Shown: positions 1 to 10,100 of the stretch, piece after piece
Layout of the letters: every line of letters begins with the position of its first letter
How positions within the stretch are numbered: the first letter of the stretch is position 1
Source: an uncultured Bacteroidales bacterium
GTDB taxonomy: Bacteria > Bacteroidota > Bacteroidia > Bacteroidales > UBA932
Direction of reading: 5' to 3'
Assembly (NCBI GenBank): GCA_944325765.1
Contig: CALVBH010000007.1
Location: 1 to 63,771, forward strand
DNA length: 63,771 nucleotides
The notes under the pieces: model-generated
Databases searched by the model: none
What the model was told of the DNA's origin: nothing
Seen by the model: only the letters and a program-made list of their open reading frames with translations
Translations under genes and position numbers: made by a program

Positions 1-209
1 ATTTCTTCTGTCCTCTTGTTTTCCGGCAGGGCGCCGCGGAACAGATTGTAGATTCCGCGTCCGACGAGCATATTGTATTCCTTCATTTCCCTGACAGGAC
101 AGCCGCAGGCCGCCAACGCATAGTTGCAGGCCCTGCCCAAATCCTCTATGGTGTTCAGAAGAGTTCCGTCCAAATCGAAAATTGTCAGTTTTATTTTTGA
201 TTGTGCCAT
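1..209 (-). CDS. HAD-superfamily phosphatase, N-terminal part (cut by window edge)
   Basis: Only the first 69 codons are present; the gene runs off the left edge. The protein begins MAQSKIKLTIFDLDGTLLNT, which holds HAD motif I with the nucleophile Asp12 and the acid/base Asp14. The segment after it resembles the start of the helical cap of phosphoglycolate phosphatase or beta-phosphoglucomutase-like enzymes. These are cytoplasmic, magnesium-dependent phosphohydrolases or phosphomutases acting on small phosphate esters. The substrate cannot be read from this fragment because the cap and motifs II-IV lie outside the window. The start is the first ATG in frame. It is divergent from the small ORF that follows. 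Confidence 0.8.
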   Translation of the reverse strand, partial: MAQSKIKLTIFDLDGTLLNTIEDLGRACNYALAACGCPVREMKEYNMLVGRGIYNLFRGALPENKRTEE

Positions 210-229
210 ACTTTGGTACATTGGGATGC

Positions 230-237
230 TAATTTTG
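230..237 (+). promoter_or_regulatory. Bacteroidetes -7 box (TAATTTTG)
   Basis: Exact match to TAnnTTTG. It would start transcription near 244, about 30 bases before the ATG of the 41-codon ORF at 275. No convincing -33 TTTG lies at the usual 19-21 base spacing. Confidence 0.4.
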
Positions 238-274
238 CATCAGAAACAGAAAAAAACACTTAAAATACATAGTT

Positions 275-400
275 ATGAAAAACACTGAATTGTCTCTCGA
301 AACCATCGGTACATTCATTTCCTCTGACCAGTCATTCAGCAATATCATGGATCTGGTAAGGGAATTCGATCTGGAAATTACCTCTGTCAGCCTTTCGTAG
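275..400 (+). CDS. possible small protein of 41 residues, unknown
   Basis: The frame starts at ATG 275, starts MKNTELSLETIGTFISSD and ends in VSLS before TAG at 398. The composition is coding-like (Ser/Thr/Glu rich, not highly basic) and a good -7 box lies about 40 bases upstream. It has no signal peptide, no membrane segment and no double-Gly leader. Its end overlaps the end of the convergent Clp ATPase gene by 14 bases. I do not recognise a family. It could be a short regulatory or natural-product-type peptide, or a chance frame in the tail region of clp. The evidence is only the promoter and the open frame. Confidence 0.35.
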   Translation: MKNTELSLETIGTFISSDQSFSNIMDLVREFDLEITSVSLS

Positions 401-2750
401 ACAGATGCGTCCCCTTGCCGTCCCTGTCGGGAAGGAGGTACAGGCGTTCCGGTTTTCCTCCGTCTCCGGCTTTCTTCCGAGTCTGCGCCGAGAGGATGAA
501 TTCCGCGACAGGGTCTTCCACGTATTTCTGGACGGCCCGTCTGAGCGGTCGGGCTCCGTATGCGGGATCGAAGCCTTCTTCCGTCAGCAGCCTTTTCGTG
601 GCGGCAGGAATCACGAGGCTGTAGCCGGCTTCTGAAATTCTCTCTCGCAGTTCCTTGATCTCCGTTTCCAGGATTTTCCCTATGCTTTCCTGCGAAAGCG
701 GACGGAAGTATATGCGTTCGTCGATTCTGTTCAGGAATTCCGGCGGAAAGAGCCTTCTGACGGCTTTTTCCAAAACGGAAACTTTCTTTTCCTGCACGGA
801 TTGCGAGGATGTGGCGAATCCGAGCCCTGTCCCGAACTCTTCCATTTCCCGGCTTCCGACATTGGAAGTCATGATGAGAATCGTGTTCCGGAAATCGACG
901 GTCCTGCCGTTGCTGTCGGTCAGCCTGCCTTCGTCCAGTATCTGAAGCAGGAGGTTGAAAATATCCGGATGGGCTTTCTCGATTTCATCGAGGAGTACGA
1001 CGCTGTACGGTTTCCTCCTGACTTTCTCGCTCAGCTGTCCTCCGTCTTCGAACCCGACATATCCCGGAGGCGCACCGATGAGTTTGGAAGCTGAGAACTT
1101 CTCCATATATTCGCTCATATCGATTCTGACCAGGTTTTCTTCGGAGTCGAAGAGGTATTCGGCCAGGGATTTGGCCAGCTGTGTCTTGCCGACTCCGGTA
1201 GGTCCGCAGAACAGGAAGGAACCGACGGGCCTGTGCGGATTCCTGATTCCGGCCCTGTTCCTCCGGATGGCTTTCACCACTTTTTCTACGGCTTCGTCCT
1301 GCCCGATGATTTTCCTTTTCAGTGCGTTTTCCATTCCGAGCAGCCGTGCCCGTTCCGATTCCGCCACCTTATGTACGGGGATGCCGGTTATGGTGGAAAC
1401 GACGGCGGCCACATCGTTTTCCGTGACTGCCGGCAGTTTTCCGGATTTCCGCCCCTGATTCCGCAGCCTGACCATGGACCCGGCTTCATCCATCACGTCT
1501 ATGGCCTTGTCCGGCAGGCATCTGTCCGTGATATAGCGGTCCGAAAGCGTAGCGCAGGCTTCCACTGCTGCGTCAGTATAGTTGACGAAATGGAAGAACT
1601 CGTATTTCATCTGCAGGTTCTTCAGAATCCCTATTGTCTGCGGGATGTCCGTCGGGTACACCATTATTTTCTGGAACCTGCGGTCGAGAGCCCCGTCCTT
1701 TTCCACTATCTTGCGGAATTCATCCGAGGTCGTAGCCCCGATGCAGCGGATTTCACCGCGGGCGAGCGACGGCTTGAGGATATTGGCCGCATCCAGGCTG
1801 CCTCCCGCCCCGCCAGCTCCCACTATGGTGTGGAATTCGTCGATGAACAGGATGATGTCCGGGTCGGACTTCACTTCGTCCGTCAGGGCCTTGAGCCTCT
1901 TCTCGAAGTCACCCCTGTATTTGGTGCCTGCCACTATCGAGGCTATGTCTATGCTTATGATTCTTTTGCCCTGCAGAGCCTCGGGAATGTCTCCTGAAGC
2001 GATTTTCATCGCTATGCCTTCTATGATGGCGGATTTGCCGACGCCGGGCTCTCCCACGAGCATGGGATTGTTTTTCTTCCTTCTGCCGAGTATCTGTATC
2101 ACTCTTCCGATTTCTTCCCGGCGCCCCGTCACAGGGTCGAGTTTGCCGTCTGCGGCGGCTCTGGTCAGATCATAGCCGAATCTTTCGAGTGCGCTCTGTT
2201 CTCCGGCCGGTTCTTTCCTCTCCTGCGTTCCGGTGTCCCGCCTGTCCTGCCCCGTTTCCTGTCCGGTTCCGGTTTCTTCCGCTTCCCATTTCCTTTCCTG
2301 TCCGCTGAGTACTCCTGCAGCTTCCATATAGTTCCGGACGCACACGTAGTCTATACCCCTGTCCAGCAGCCAGGTCTGTCCGAATCCGCTGACATTGTTC
2401 CTGAAAAGGGCGAGGAGCATGTGTTCGGGCCGCACGGTATCCGACAAGGCTTTGGTGGCCTCTAAGATAGACATACTCAGTATGTTGTAGGCTCCGCGGG
2501 AGAAGGATACCTTTTCGGATTCCGCGAACGGGATGTGCCTGTCAGTCCTGACATTTTCGTCGATGCTCTGTTTCAATGCTTCGAGGTCGACTCCGAGTCC
2601 GGCCAGCGCTCCGGCAGCCTCGTTGTCCTTGTGCCGTATGATGCCCAGGAACAGGTGGTCCGGCGAAATGCCGTAACTGCCTGTTCTCATGGCTTCGTCC
2701 CTGGCGAAATTTATGATGACATTCAGGTCTCTCGATATTCTGATTTCCAT
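387..2750 (-). CDS. Clp ATPase of the ClpA/ClpC type without the UVR middle domain
   Basis: Hsp100 unfoldase, a hexameric ATPase that feeds substrates to ClpP in the cytoplasm. The order is: double Clp N-domain (about 1-145), a charged Gln/Glu/Gly-rich linker (about 146-185), first AAA+ module (Walker A GEPGVGKS, Lys239), second AAA+ module (Walker A GPTGVGKT, Lys522) and the ClpB D2 C-terminal domain. An LGF tripeptide in the second module matches the loop that docks on ClpP. After the AAGSMVRLRN-type helix the sequence goes almost directly to the second-module entry, so the coiled-coil/UVR middle domain usual in ClpC is absent, as in ClpA. The start was moved to ATG 2750, because an upstream in-frame TTG (2774) overlaps a -7 box. 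Confidence 0.9.
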   Translation of the reverse strand: MEIRISRDLNVIINFARDEAMRTGSYGISPDHLFLGIIRHKDNEAAGALAGLGVDLEALKQSIDENVRTDRHIPFAESEKVSFSRGAYNILSMSILEATKALSDTVRPEHMLLALFRNNVSGFGQTWLLDRGIDYVCVRNYMEAAGVLSGQERKWEAEETGTGQETGQDRRDTGTQERKEPAGEQSALERFGYDLTRAAADGKLDPVTGRREEIGRVIQILGRRKKNNPMLVGEPGVGKSAIIEGIAMKIASGDIPEALQGKRIISIDIASIVAGTKYRGDFEKRLKALTDEVKSDPDIILFIDEFHTIVGAGGAGGSLDAANILKPSLARGEIRCIGATTSDEFRKIVEKDGALDRRFQKIMVYPTDIPQTIGILKNLQMKYEFFHFVNYTDAAVEACATLSDRYITDRCLPDKAIDVMDEAGSMVRLRNQGRKSGKLPAVTENDVAAVVSTITGIPVHKVAESERARLLGMENALKRKIIGQDEAVEKVVKAIRRNRAGIRNPHRPVGSFLFCGPTGVGKTQLAKSLAEYLFDSEENLVRIDMSEYMEKFSASKLIGAPPGYVGFEDGGQLSEKVRRKPYSVVLLDEIEKAHPDIFNLLLQILDEGRLTDSNGRTVDFRNTILIMTSNVGSREMEEFGTGLGFATSSQSVQEKKVSVLEKAVRRLFPPEFLNRIDERIYFRPLSQESIGKILETEIKELRERISEAGYSLVIPAATKRLLTEEGFDPAYGARPLRRAVQKYVEDPVAEFILSAQTRKKAGDGGKPERLYLLPDRDGKGTHLSTKG

Positions 2751-2771
2751 ATTTTCATTTCCGCTTGTCTG

Positions 2772-2779
2772 CAAAAGTA
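2772..2779 (-). promoter_or_regulatory. -7 box of the Clp ATPase gene (TACTTTTG)
   Basis: Exact TAnnTTTG on the minus strand, 21 bases before ATG 2750. It contains the TTG that would otherwise be read as an alternative start, so it decides the start choice. Confidence 0.6.
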
Positions 2780-2887
2780 CGATTTAATATGGAAAATTTC
2801 ATATGGCGTATGGTCAAAATATGCTGAAACCGGGGTTATGCCGTCATATTTCGCCGACAGGACAACAATATTCTCCAAACCGGAAAA

Positions 2888-4795
2888 TTACCTCTGTGCC
2901 CCGTATCCCGAATATTGGTCTGAAGGAGTGAAAACGCCGTTTGTAAAATCGGTTACGGAAAGGGGATTCTCGTCAGTTCCGGTGAAATCTTCGTGAGCCG
3001 TCCATCCGGCAATGTTTACGGCAGTCCATCCGTTTACGAATACGGCTGTGTTCTGACCGCAGTTTCCCTGATACAGCAGATTGTGCCTGCAGCTTCCTTC
3101 AGTAGGGTTGGACGGATGTACCGAACCAGCGGGACCCGGGTCTTGCGGGTAAAAGAATCCGAGGTACTGAAGCACGTTTTCAGGATTCCAGTAAAGATTG
3201 TCTTCTATCGATATCTTGTGTATGTACCGGTAGCTGAACAGTCCGCTGAGGTTGAAACTGAAAAGATTCACGATGGTGTTCCTTTCGAATATGAATTCTT
3301 CTATTCCGGCGAATTCGTTGAAGAATTTGAAAGAAGTGTTGGCAGTTTCGTCTGACCAGAAAATATTGTTTCTGAATACTATTTTCCTGAAATCTTCACC
3401 GCTGTCGCTGCTGATGTTCGCGCTATTCGAGAGAAGAAAACGTTTTGCCCCTGGCTGGATATGAATATTACAGCCGTCGAGTACGAATTCATCGTGATCG
3501 CGATTGATATTTGTCTTTGAAAGCAGCAGGGCGGCAGCGCCGGTATTGTCAGTGGAAGTTTCGATATCGCAGTCTATGAAACCGATGTATCCGTATGCCC
3601 CGTCACCGTATGCCTGAGGCATGAATCCGTTGGTCTTCAGATTCAGGTTGTACAGGCAGATGAATCCGTCAGGACTCCCGTTGTACTGCAGGTTGTGTCC
3701 GAGTTCTACCGTGCTTTTCCGTCCGGGATCATTTCCGATAACAACCAGGCTCAGGAATGTATTTGCAGGGCTGCATGACAGAGTGGCATCCGGATCTACG
3801 AAATAGATGCCTGAAGCCGGTACCTTGTCCAGAACAGTGTTTTCTGAAATCAGGACTGCACTGCCGTTCTTCTCCTGACTGTACGTCCTGTCCCCGATGC
3901 TTATCTCTTCACCTCCTATATATCGGGCGTACAGACCCTCTGTCTTTTGAGCGGCAGACAGGGCCACAGGACTTATACTGCCTGCACCCACTGTTACAGT
4001 CTCGCGATAAGTCTGTGAATAGCTCGTGCCGTCGTCCAGTATGACGGTATATCGGAGCGAATAGTATGTTCCGGGCAACACGACAGCATAATATGTGTTT
4101 CCTTCAGCCAACGGCTCATCTTCCGGCGCCCTGACTGTGAGACCTGATGCAGACCCGGAGATTCCCTCGGCAGCGGAGAATGTGGCTATGTCTATCTTAT
4201 AGTCCCCTGTAAGATTCTTTTCTGCTTCGAAAGTCACGCTTTGTACTGTTTTCCCGTCTGGTATGTTTCCGACGGACAATGCTATAAGTCCGGCCATATT
4301 CCTGAGACTGAGCTCATTGTCGGTGGAAGACCCTGCCGCAGGATTCAGCATCGTGTCAAAAGAACCGGCTATGGCAGTCTGCTCTGCCGGTAAAGACGAG
4401 AAAATATATCCGTCGGAATATACTGCATCTTCCGAATATGGATACAGGGCAAGATATTCGGCGGCTTCATAGGCTTCTCCGGCAAAATTGCCTTCATTTT
4501 GTCCCGCTCCCGATGTAATGGTGAATCTGTTGTTGCCGGTTTTGTCAAAGATGCTCAAGGCATCATTCTCCGACCATAAGACAGCTATGGTGCTGCCTGG
4601 TATGCTTTGGGAAAAAGGCTCGGGAGAGTCCGCAACGAACACCATCCCGATTTTTTCTTCCTTGTCGTCATCGGAATCGTCAGTCTTGTCCGTCGTACCG
4701 TCACTTTCAGCCGCTTTTTCACATGAAACGGCGAACATACAGCAGGCAGCTGCCAAAGATGTACATAAAATGTGGGTTAAAACCTTTGATTTCAT
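2888..4795 (-). CDS. surface lipoprotein: fimbrillin-like domain plus parallel beta-helix (DUF4957/DUF5123-like)
   Basis: 635 residues. A lipoprotein signal peptide ends at Cys25 (AVSC), followed by a long Asp/Glu/Lys stretch that fits the Bacteroidetes surface-export signal. Residues about 50-280 look like a fimbrillin (Mfa-like) domain: a LWSENDALSIF strand, a LALYPY motif and an LRNMAGLIALSV segment. Residues about 310-630 read as repeated short strands with Asn/Asp turns typical of pectate-lyase-like beta-helices. The role is probably to bind or present an acidic glycan at the cell surface; no lyase catalytic set was identified. It lies 31 bases downstream of the PL8 gene and is surely cotranscribed with it. 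AAAGGAG stands just before ATG 4795; a longer upstream extension without signal-peptide character was rejected. Confidence 0.75.
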   Translation of the reverse strand: MKSKVLTHILCTSLAAACCMFAVSCEKAAESDGTTDKTDDSDDDKEEKIGMVFVADSPEPFSQSIPGSTIAVLWSENDALSIFDKTGNNRFTITSGAGQNEGNFAGEAYEAAEYLALYPYSEDAVYSDGYIFSSLPAEQTAIAGSFDTMLNPAAGSSTDNELSLRNMAGLIALSVGNIPDGKTVQSVTFEAEKNLTGDYKIDIATFSAAEGISGSASGLTVRAPEDEPLAEGNTYYAVVLPGTYYSLRYTVILDDGTSYSQTYRETVTVGAGSISPVALSAAQKTEGLYARYIGGEEISIGDRTYSQEKNGSAVLISENTVLDKVPASGIYFVDPDATLSCSPANTFLSLVVIGNDPGRKSTVELGHNLQYNGSPDGFICLYNLNLKTNGFMPQAYGDGAYGYIGFIDCDIETSTDNTGAAALLLSKTNINRDHDEFVLDGCNIHIQPGAKRFLLSNSANISSDSGEDFRKIVFRNNIFWSDETANTSFKFFNEFAGIEEFIFERNTIVNLFSFNLSGLFSYRYIHKISIEDNLYWNPENVLQYLGFFYPQDPGPAGSVHPSNPTEGSCRHNLLYQGNCGQNTAVFVNGWTAVNIAGWTAHEDFTGTDENPLSVTDFTNGVFTPSDQYSGYGAQR

Positions 4796-4826
4796 AGTGT
4801 TTCTCCTTTGATTCTTATAGGTAATG

Positions 4827-6959
4827 TCATAGTTCCATCTTATGGGTAATGCCCTTTCGGACACCATCCTGTGACAAATCGAAAACATATTGCCGTGATT
4901 TCCCGTTGGCGGGATTTATGGTTACCGTCACTTTGTCGAGAGTGCGGGACGGGTCTGACAAGTATATGTGCCTGCTGTCTGTCATGACGATGCACGGCTT
5001 GTCCGTCGAAACGGTCTTGCCTTCTATGTCTGTACTGCCGGCTTTGTGGAATATCATCATGCCGGTTTTAAGCCTTGTATGATATGCGGCCTGGATATCG
5101 TCAGAGTTTTCTATGATTCTGATCCTGCCGGTATCGTATGATCTGGCTTTGGCACCGGTTCCTGTTCCAGGAACTATGATATAGCTGTATTTCGCCTTTT
5201 CCGGTTTCGTCCCATGGTTTATCCATACTGTGAATACGTCGTTTATGACACTTGCTCCGCTCTGCGTGTCGTTTATTTCTTTCCATGAACCGGTCCTGGT
5301 CTCTATTTTTGCGGAAACCTTTTGTGTGTCGGGGAAATAATAGCAGATATTGTCATGTATTATCCATTCGACTTCCTTGTCCGATATGGAATCTCCAAGT
5401 TCCATATCCGTTTCTGTCCTGCCGGATGACCAGGTGGCATGCCCTCCCGTACGGCATTGGTTCAATGTCGTGGCTATATCTTCATCCATACCGGAGGTAA
5501 TGCCGCAGCCTAAGCAAAGGACTTCGTTCCCGAAAAAGAACCATGCCTTGTCGGCGGCAATGTCCACACCGTCTTCATGGTTGTCCATAGTGTAGACGGA
5601 TACTCCTGTCTTACCGTTTGAGACCCCTCCGGTGAAGACGGATTCTCCACGATGGGTCCATATTCCGTCCATACTCGGGAGTGTCTTCTGCGGGGCTGTC
5701 GTCCCGGGAATCTTGTTCCAGTCCCAGGTCGGGAATATGTCTGTGTATTCCTGTCCGGTAACGTTTATGGAGGTCGAACCATCGGATATAAAGTAGCCTT
5801 TCCTGTTTTCTCCGTTCAGTTCTTCGGACCTGTATGTCCGTGAAGAAACCATTCTGACACCGAAAGACCACCGATTGTCCATATACATGGAGTAGTCACC
5901 TATGTAATAGTGTGAAAAAACCTGAGGCAGAATTACAGGGACCTTGCTTTTCCCGTAGATGGTGCTGACACCGTCTTCATACTGCCAGGCTCTTTTGCTG
6001 TCGATGACAGCCATCTTTTTCAGCCAGCCTATCGAAGAACCTTGGCTGAGGGCTCCGCGGCGGCTTATTGAACGTCCGATGGTATTGAATGCTATGGTGT
6101 TGCCTCGGGTCATCCCGAGGTATGTGCCGACTATGTATGAATTGAGGATGTCGAGCTGTTCTTGTGAAAGGGCATATCTGGTACCTATGGTGTACCAGGC
6201 TATGTCTGCAATCCTGTTTACAAGTACAGTAGAATAACCTCCTATATACAGTTGTTCGTGATGCTGGAAATACGAGCCGTCGAACTGGATTCCTTCACCT
6301 GTAGTATAGGATGCCGGATAAAAGGCTTCCCTGATGGCAGTATCCAGAATCTGATCATCTTCAAGAAGACAGCCTCGATACATCCAGTGCAGCGCGATAT
6401 CAGCCTTGTTTGCGCCCGTGCGGTTGGCATCGGCCGGATTTCCCCCGTGTTCTGCAAGCCTGTCCAAAATTTTCTTTTCCAGAGTTTCCGGTATCTTTTC
6501 CTTGCCGGATCTCATCGCTACGAGAGCCAGGCCGAGTACTCTGGGCGCTCCGATCTGGTTGTACCACCAGTTGTCGCTCAGGGGATTCATGTCATACCAG
6601 AATCCGAGCATACTGACTATCATTCCGTACAGTGTGTCATCCCCGTAATGCTGTCCGCCTTTGGCTATATATGCCTGGACCATCTGATCCATTCTTGATA
6701 GATGTTCCTGGGCCGGCCAGTTCGTTCTGGCTCTGCTGGCATAGTCGATATCTGAAAACGAACCGTCAGGATTTATATAGACCATATGTTCACTCACCGT
6801 TTCGTCCAATATGCCGATATCCTTGATTTTGGACAGATAATCAGTCGTGACCCTGTCCATAATGATTCTGCACGATTCTTCAAATCCCGGGACTTTGTCT
6901 CTGGCATACAGGGAGATGACAGATGATATTGTCAGGAAGATGATGGCTGTCCGCTTCAT
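4827..6959 (-). CDS. polysaccharide lyase family 8, secreted (signal peptidase I type)
   Basis: 710 residues. Family 8 lyases cleave uronic-acid polymers (chondroitin, hyaluronan, xanthan and related) by beta-elimination. A signal peptide MKRTAIIFLTISSVISLYA points to export to the periplasm. The N-terminal alpha/alpha toroid carries NWWYNQIGAPR (130-140), TGANK with Asn184, FQHHEQLYIGGY with His233 and Tyr242, and GRSISR with Arg296 and Arg300. The spacing His+9 to Tyr and Arg+4 to Arg matches chondroitin AC lyase, so the catalytic set is intact. ELNGEN supplies the further conserved Glu/Asn, and beta-sandwich domains follow. It is first in a two-gene leftward unit. A TAATTTAG at 6989-6996 is an imperfect -7 box. 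The start is the ATG before the signal peptide. The exact substrate cannot be told from motifs. Confidence 0.88.
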   Translation of the reverse strand: MKRTAIIFLTISSVISLYARDKVPGFEESCRIIMDRVTTDYLSKIKDIGILDETVSEHMVYINPDGSFSDIDYASRARTNWPAQEHLSRMDQMVQAYIAKGGQHYGDDTLYGMIVSMLGFWYDMNPLSDNWWYNQIGAPRVLGLALVAMRSGKEKIPETLEKKILDRLAEHGGNPADANRTGANKADIALHWMYRGCLLEDDQILDTAIREAFYPASYTTGEGIQFDGSYFQHHEQLYIGGYSTVLVNRIADIAWYTIGTRYALSQEQLDILNSYIVGTYLGMTRGNTIAFNTIGRSISRRGALSQGSSIGWLKKMAVIDSKRAWQYEDGVSTIYGKSKVPVILPQVFSHYYIGDYSMYMDNRWSFGVRMVSSRTYRSEELNGENRKGYFISDGSTSINVTGQEYTDIFPTWDWNKIPGTTAPQKTLPSMDGIWTHRGESVFTGGVSNGKTGVSVYTMDNHEDGVDIAADKAWFFFGNEVLCLGCGITSGMDEDIATTLNQCRTGGHATWSSGRTETDMELGDSISDKEVEWIIHDNICYYFPDTQKVSAKIETRTGSWKEINDTQSGASVINDVFTVWINHGTKPEKAKYSYIIVPGTGTGAKARSYDTGRIRIIENSDDIQAAYHTRLKTGMMIFHKAGSTDIEGKTVSTDKPCIVMTDSRHIYLSDPSRTLDKVTVTINPANGKSRQYVFDLSQDGVRKGITHKMEL

Positions 6960-7046
6960 AATCCAATGTCTGTTTAGTGTTTCCTTGGCTAAATTAGTTC
7001 TATCTGTAGTAGATGAACAGCTGAAAAATACATATTGTTTTAACAA

Positions 7047-7074
7047 AAATCCGCCATGGAAAAATGGCGGATTT
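7047..7074. terminator. inverted repeat, likely terminator
   Basis: Perfect 11-base arms (AAATCCGCCAT and its complement) around a 6-base loop. On the minus strand it is followed by TTGTT and comes after the regulator gene; read rightward it has no T-run. It probably backs up the neighbouring hairpin at 7082. Confidence 0.65.
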
Positions 7075-7098
7075 GCAAAAAAATACGGAAGCCGTATT
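7075..7098 (-). terminator. Rho-independent terminator of the hybrid sensor-regulator gene
   Basis: Arms AATACGG and CCGTATT around a 3-base loop (7082-7098). On the minus strand the stem is followed by an uninterrupted run of T (7075-7081 and the stem end). It lies 35 bases after the regulator stop codon. Confidence 0.75.
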
Positions 7099-7132
7099 AT
7101 TTTAATAATGTCGTCCGGTTATCAGGATCTGT

Positions 7133-10100
7133 TTATGCTTTCTTTCTGTATGCCTGGGGACTTTCGCCGTATTTGTCCTTGAAACATTTGCTGAAGTATG
7201 CTATAGAATTGAATCCTGTCATATCGGCTATTTCCCCGATATTCATTTCAGGATGTTCTATCAGCAGGATACTGCTTTTGGTGAGCCTTGCATTCATTAT
7301 CAGACTGTTCGGAGTTTGTCCGGTAATGGCCTTTATCTTGTTGAACAGGTTTGTCCTGGCCATGCCCATTTCCCTGGCGAAGATACTTATGGAAAAGTCC
7401 GGATTGTTTATGTTCTCCTGGATTATAGTCATAGCCTTATCCATGATTTTCCTGTCAATCTCGTTCGTGGTAAGAGCCTGTACCCTGTCGGGATCTGCTG
7501 CCGCACGGAATTTTTCCTGCAAGGTATGTCTTATGTTGATCAGATTCCTGCAACGTGTTTCCAGAAGAGTCAGGTTGAACGGTTTTTCTATATAGTCATC
7601 GGCACCGTACTGATAACCTTTCAGATTTTGCTGTGCCGAAGTGTCGGCTGTCAGAAGGATTACCGGTATATGACAGGTGTTGATATCGGTTTTCAGTTTG
7701 CGGCAGAGCTCGATCCCGGATAGTCCGGGCATCATGACATCGCTTATAATCAACTCCGGAATGAGTTCGCAAGCCATTCTATAACCCTCTTCCCCGTTAC
7801 TTGCCGTCAAAACATCGAAATAGTGCCCGAATGCTGCTTTTATCATATCCAGTGTATCGGCACTGTCATCTATTATAAGAATCCGGCTGTTGCGTTCCAG
7901 GCCAAGACTCGAAAGGGGACTTTCTGCGTTACGCTTGATTTCTCCTGCCGGGTCACCCTCTATCTCACTCTCTGATGCGGGACTTGCGATAATATCCGGT
8001 GCCTCTGGCGGTTGTCCATATTTTGTATTGAGTTCGGTATCGCTGAAGTGGCTTTTCCCGAGCCTGAGGCATATCTCGAATTTGCTGCCTTTGCATGGAG
8101 CGCTTTCCAACGTTATTTTACCGTGATGGAGCTCTATTATTGATTTGCATAGCGCAAGACCTATCCCGCTACCGCGTGAGGCGTTTTTCTGCAGAGGCCT
8201 GTCCGATGTCTGGAAATAATATCCGAAGACATTTTCCTGATCTTCTTTTCTGATTCCTATCCCGTTATCGGACACACCGAACTTTGCCCAGTCGTCATCG
8301 ACCTGCAGATACATGTCTATCTTGCCTCCGTCAGGGGTAAATTTGAATGCATTGGACAGGAGGTTTGTTATTACTTTCTGCATTTGCCTGCTGTCATACC
8401 AGACGAAGAGTTCGGATACGGTTTTCGTGAATGTGAACGTTATGCCCCTTTTGTCTGCCGTGGTTTTGAACAGCATATAGTTGTCTCGCAGGGAATTGAC
8501 CAAGTCATTTCTCGATATGTCAAGTTTCAGCTTGTCCTTTTCGAATTTTCTGAACTCAATCTGCTCGTCGATGAGATTTTTCAGCCGGATACTGTTTTTG
8601 TGGATATTGGCAGCCCTTCTGTAGTTTTCAGGAGTCAGCCTGTCCGGGTATTTCATCATCATTTCCGTTTCTCCGACTATCAATGTGAGCGGAGTCTTGA
8701 ATTCATGAGATATGTCGGTGTAGAAATCGAGTTTGAAACGTGTCTTCTCCTCGTTGTCTGTCAGCCTTTGCTTTTCGTATTTCACCTCTTCGCTGAGTCT
8801 GACACGCTCGGACCATGATCTTAGAAAACAATAAATGACGGCAGCGGCAACAAGACAATATAAAACAATGGCGGCGGCGCTCCTGTACAGCGGCGGTACT
8901 ATCCTGATTCCGATAGTGCAGCCTGCATCTTCACTCCCGGGACTTCTGTCGGCGATTTCCAGTTCATAGTGTCCGGCGGGAAGGTTTGAATAAGTGATGG
9001 TTTTCGAATTGCTGGTGCTTATCCATTCGTCTGAGAAATGATTCAGCCGATAGTAGATGTTTTCTTTCCCATGGGTGTAGTTCAGGGTGGAGAACTGTAT
9101 TGAAAAGACATTATAGTCAGCTTTCAGTCTGATGCTTCCTGTATACGGCATTGCCTCTGAAAGTATTCCAGTCGCGTCACCTGGCTTTATTTCCCTGTCG
9201 TTCACGATCAGGCGATAAGGAATTACCCTGTTTTCCTGTTCCTGCAAGTGATCGAATTCCCTGAAAGCGAGAAGCCCGTCGACACTGCCCATAAATATCT
9301 CCCCGTCACTTGTAAGGAAAAGAGAATATTCATTGAAACTGGACAACGGCATCCCTGTGTCCGTAGAATGGCAAGTAACGCTGCGTGTGTCTGTGTCTAA
9401 CAGTGAATAGCCCGAGTTGCAGGAAAGAAGAAGTTTGCCGGGACCGACTTCTATGATTCCATAAATGCAGTTGCTCTGCAGCCCGTCATTCTGTGATACA
9501 AATTTTTCAAAGGTTCCTTTCTCCTTGTCGAAACGGAAAAGACCGTTTCCCCAGGTGGCGGCGTAGATATCATGTCTGCTGTCTTCGAATACGCAGAGAG
9601 TGACGCAGTGCTTTTCATAGCCGGCATTTGTCTTGTCATCGAAATATCTGCAGGTCTTGCCTGTCCCGGAATCATAGGAAAAGACGTTTTCTCCTGTGAC
9701 TATCCATAATTTCTTGTCTGTTGAGAGCAGAAGGTCGGTGGTGTATCCTATTCCGGTCCCGCCCAATTCCGGGACTTCCGTCGTCTTGCCGGTTTCCGGA
9801 TCCAGCAGGCACAGCCCGCGGAATGTGGATACCAGCAGTTTCCCGTCATATTGGATAATATCCGATACAATATCGGAAGGAAGGGCGGAGTTGTCCTTAT
9901 TGTATGTCCTGATATCCTGTGTGCGGGTGTCGTAGCTGTTCAGCCCGGAATGTGTACCTATCCACAATATCCCGTCGGACCAGAAAAGACTTTTGATATT
10001 GTCGTCGGACAGTCTGCTGTTTTTTGTATTCAGCCATTTTATGTTGCCGCTTTCTCTGTCAAGACAGTTTACGCCCCCGCCTTCGGTGGCAATCCATATC

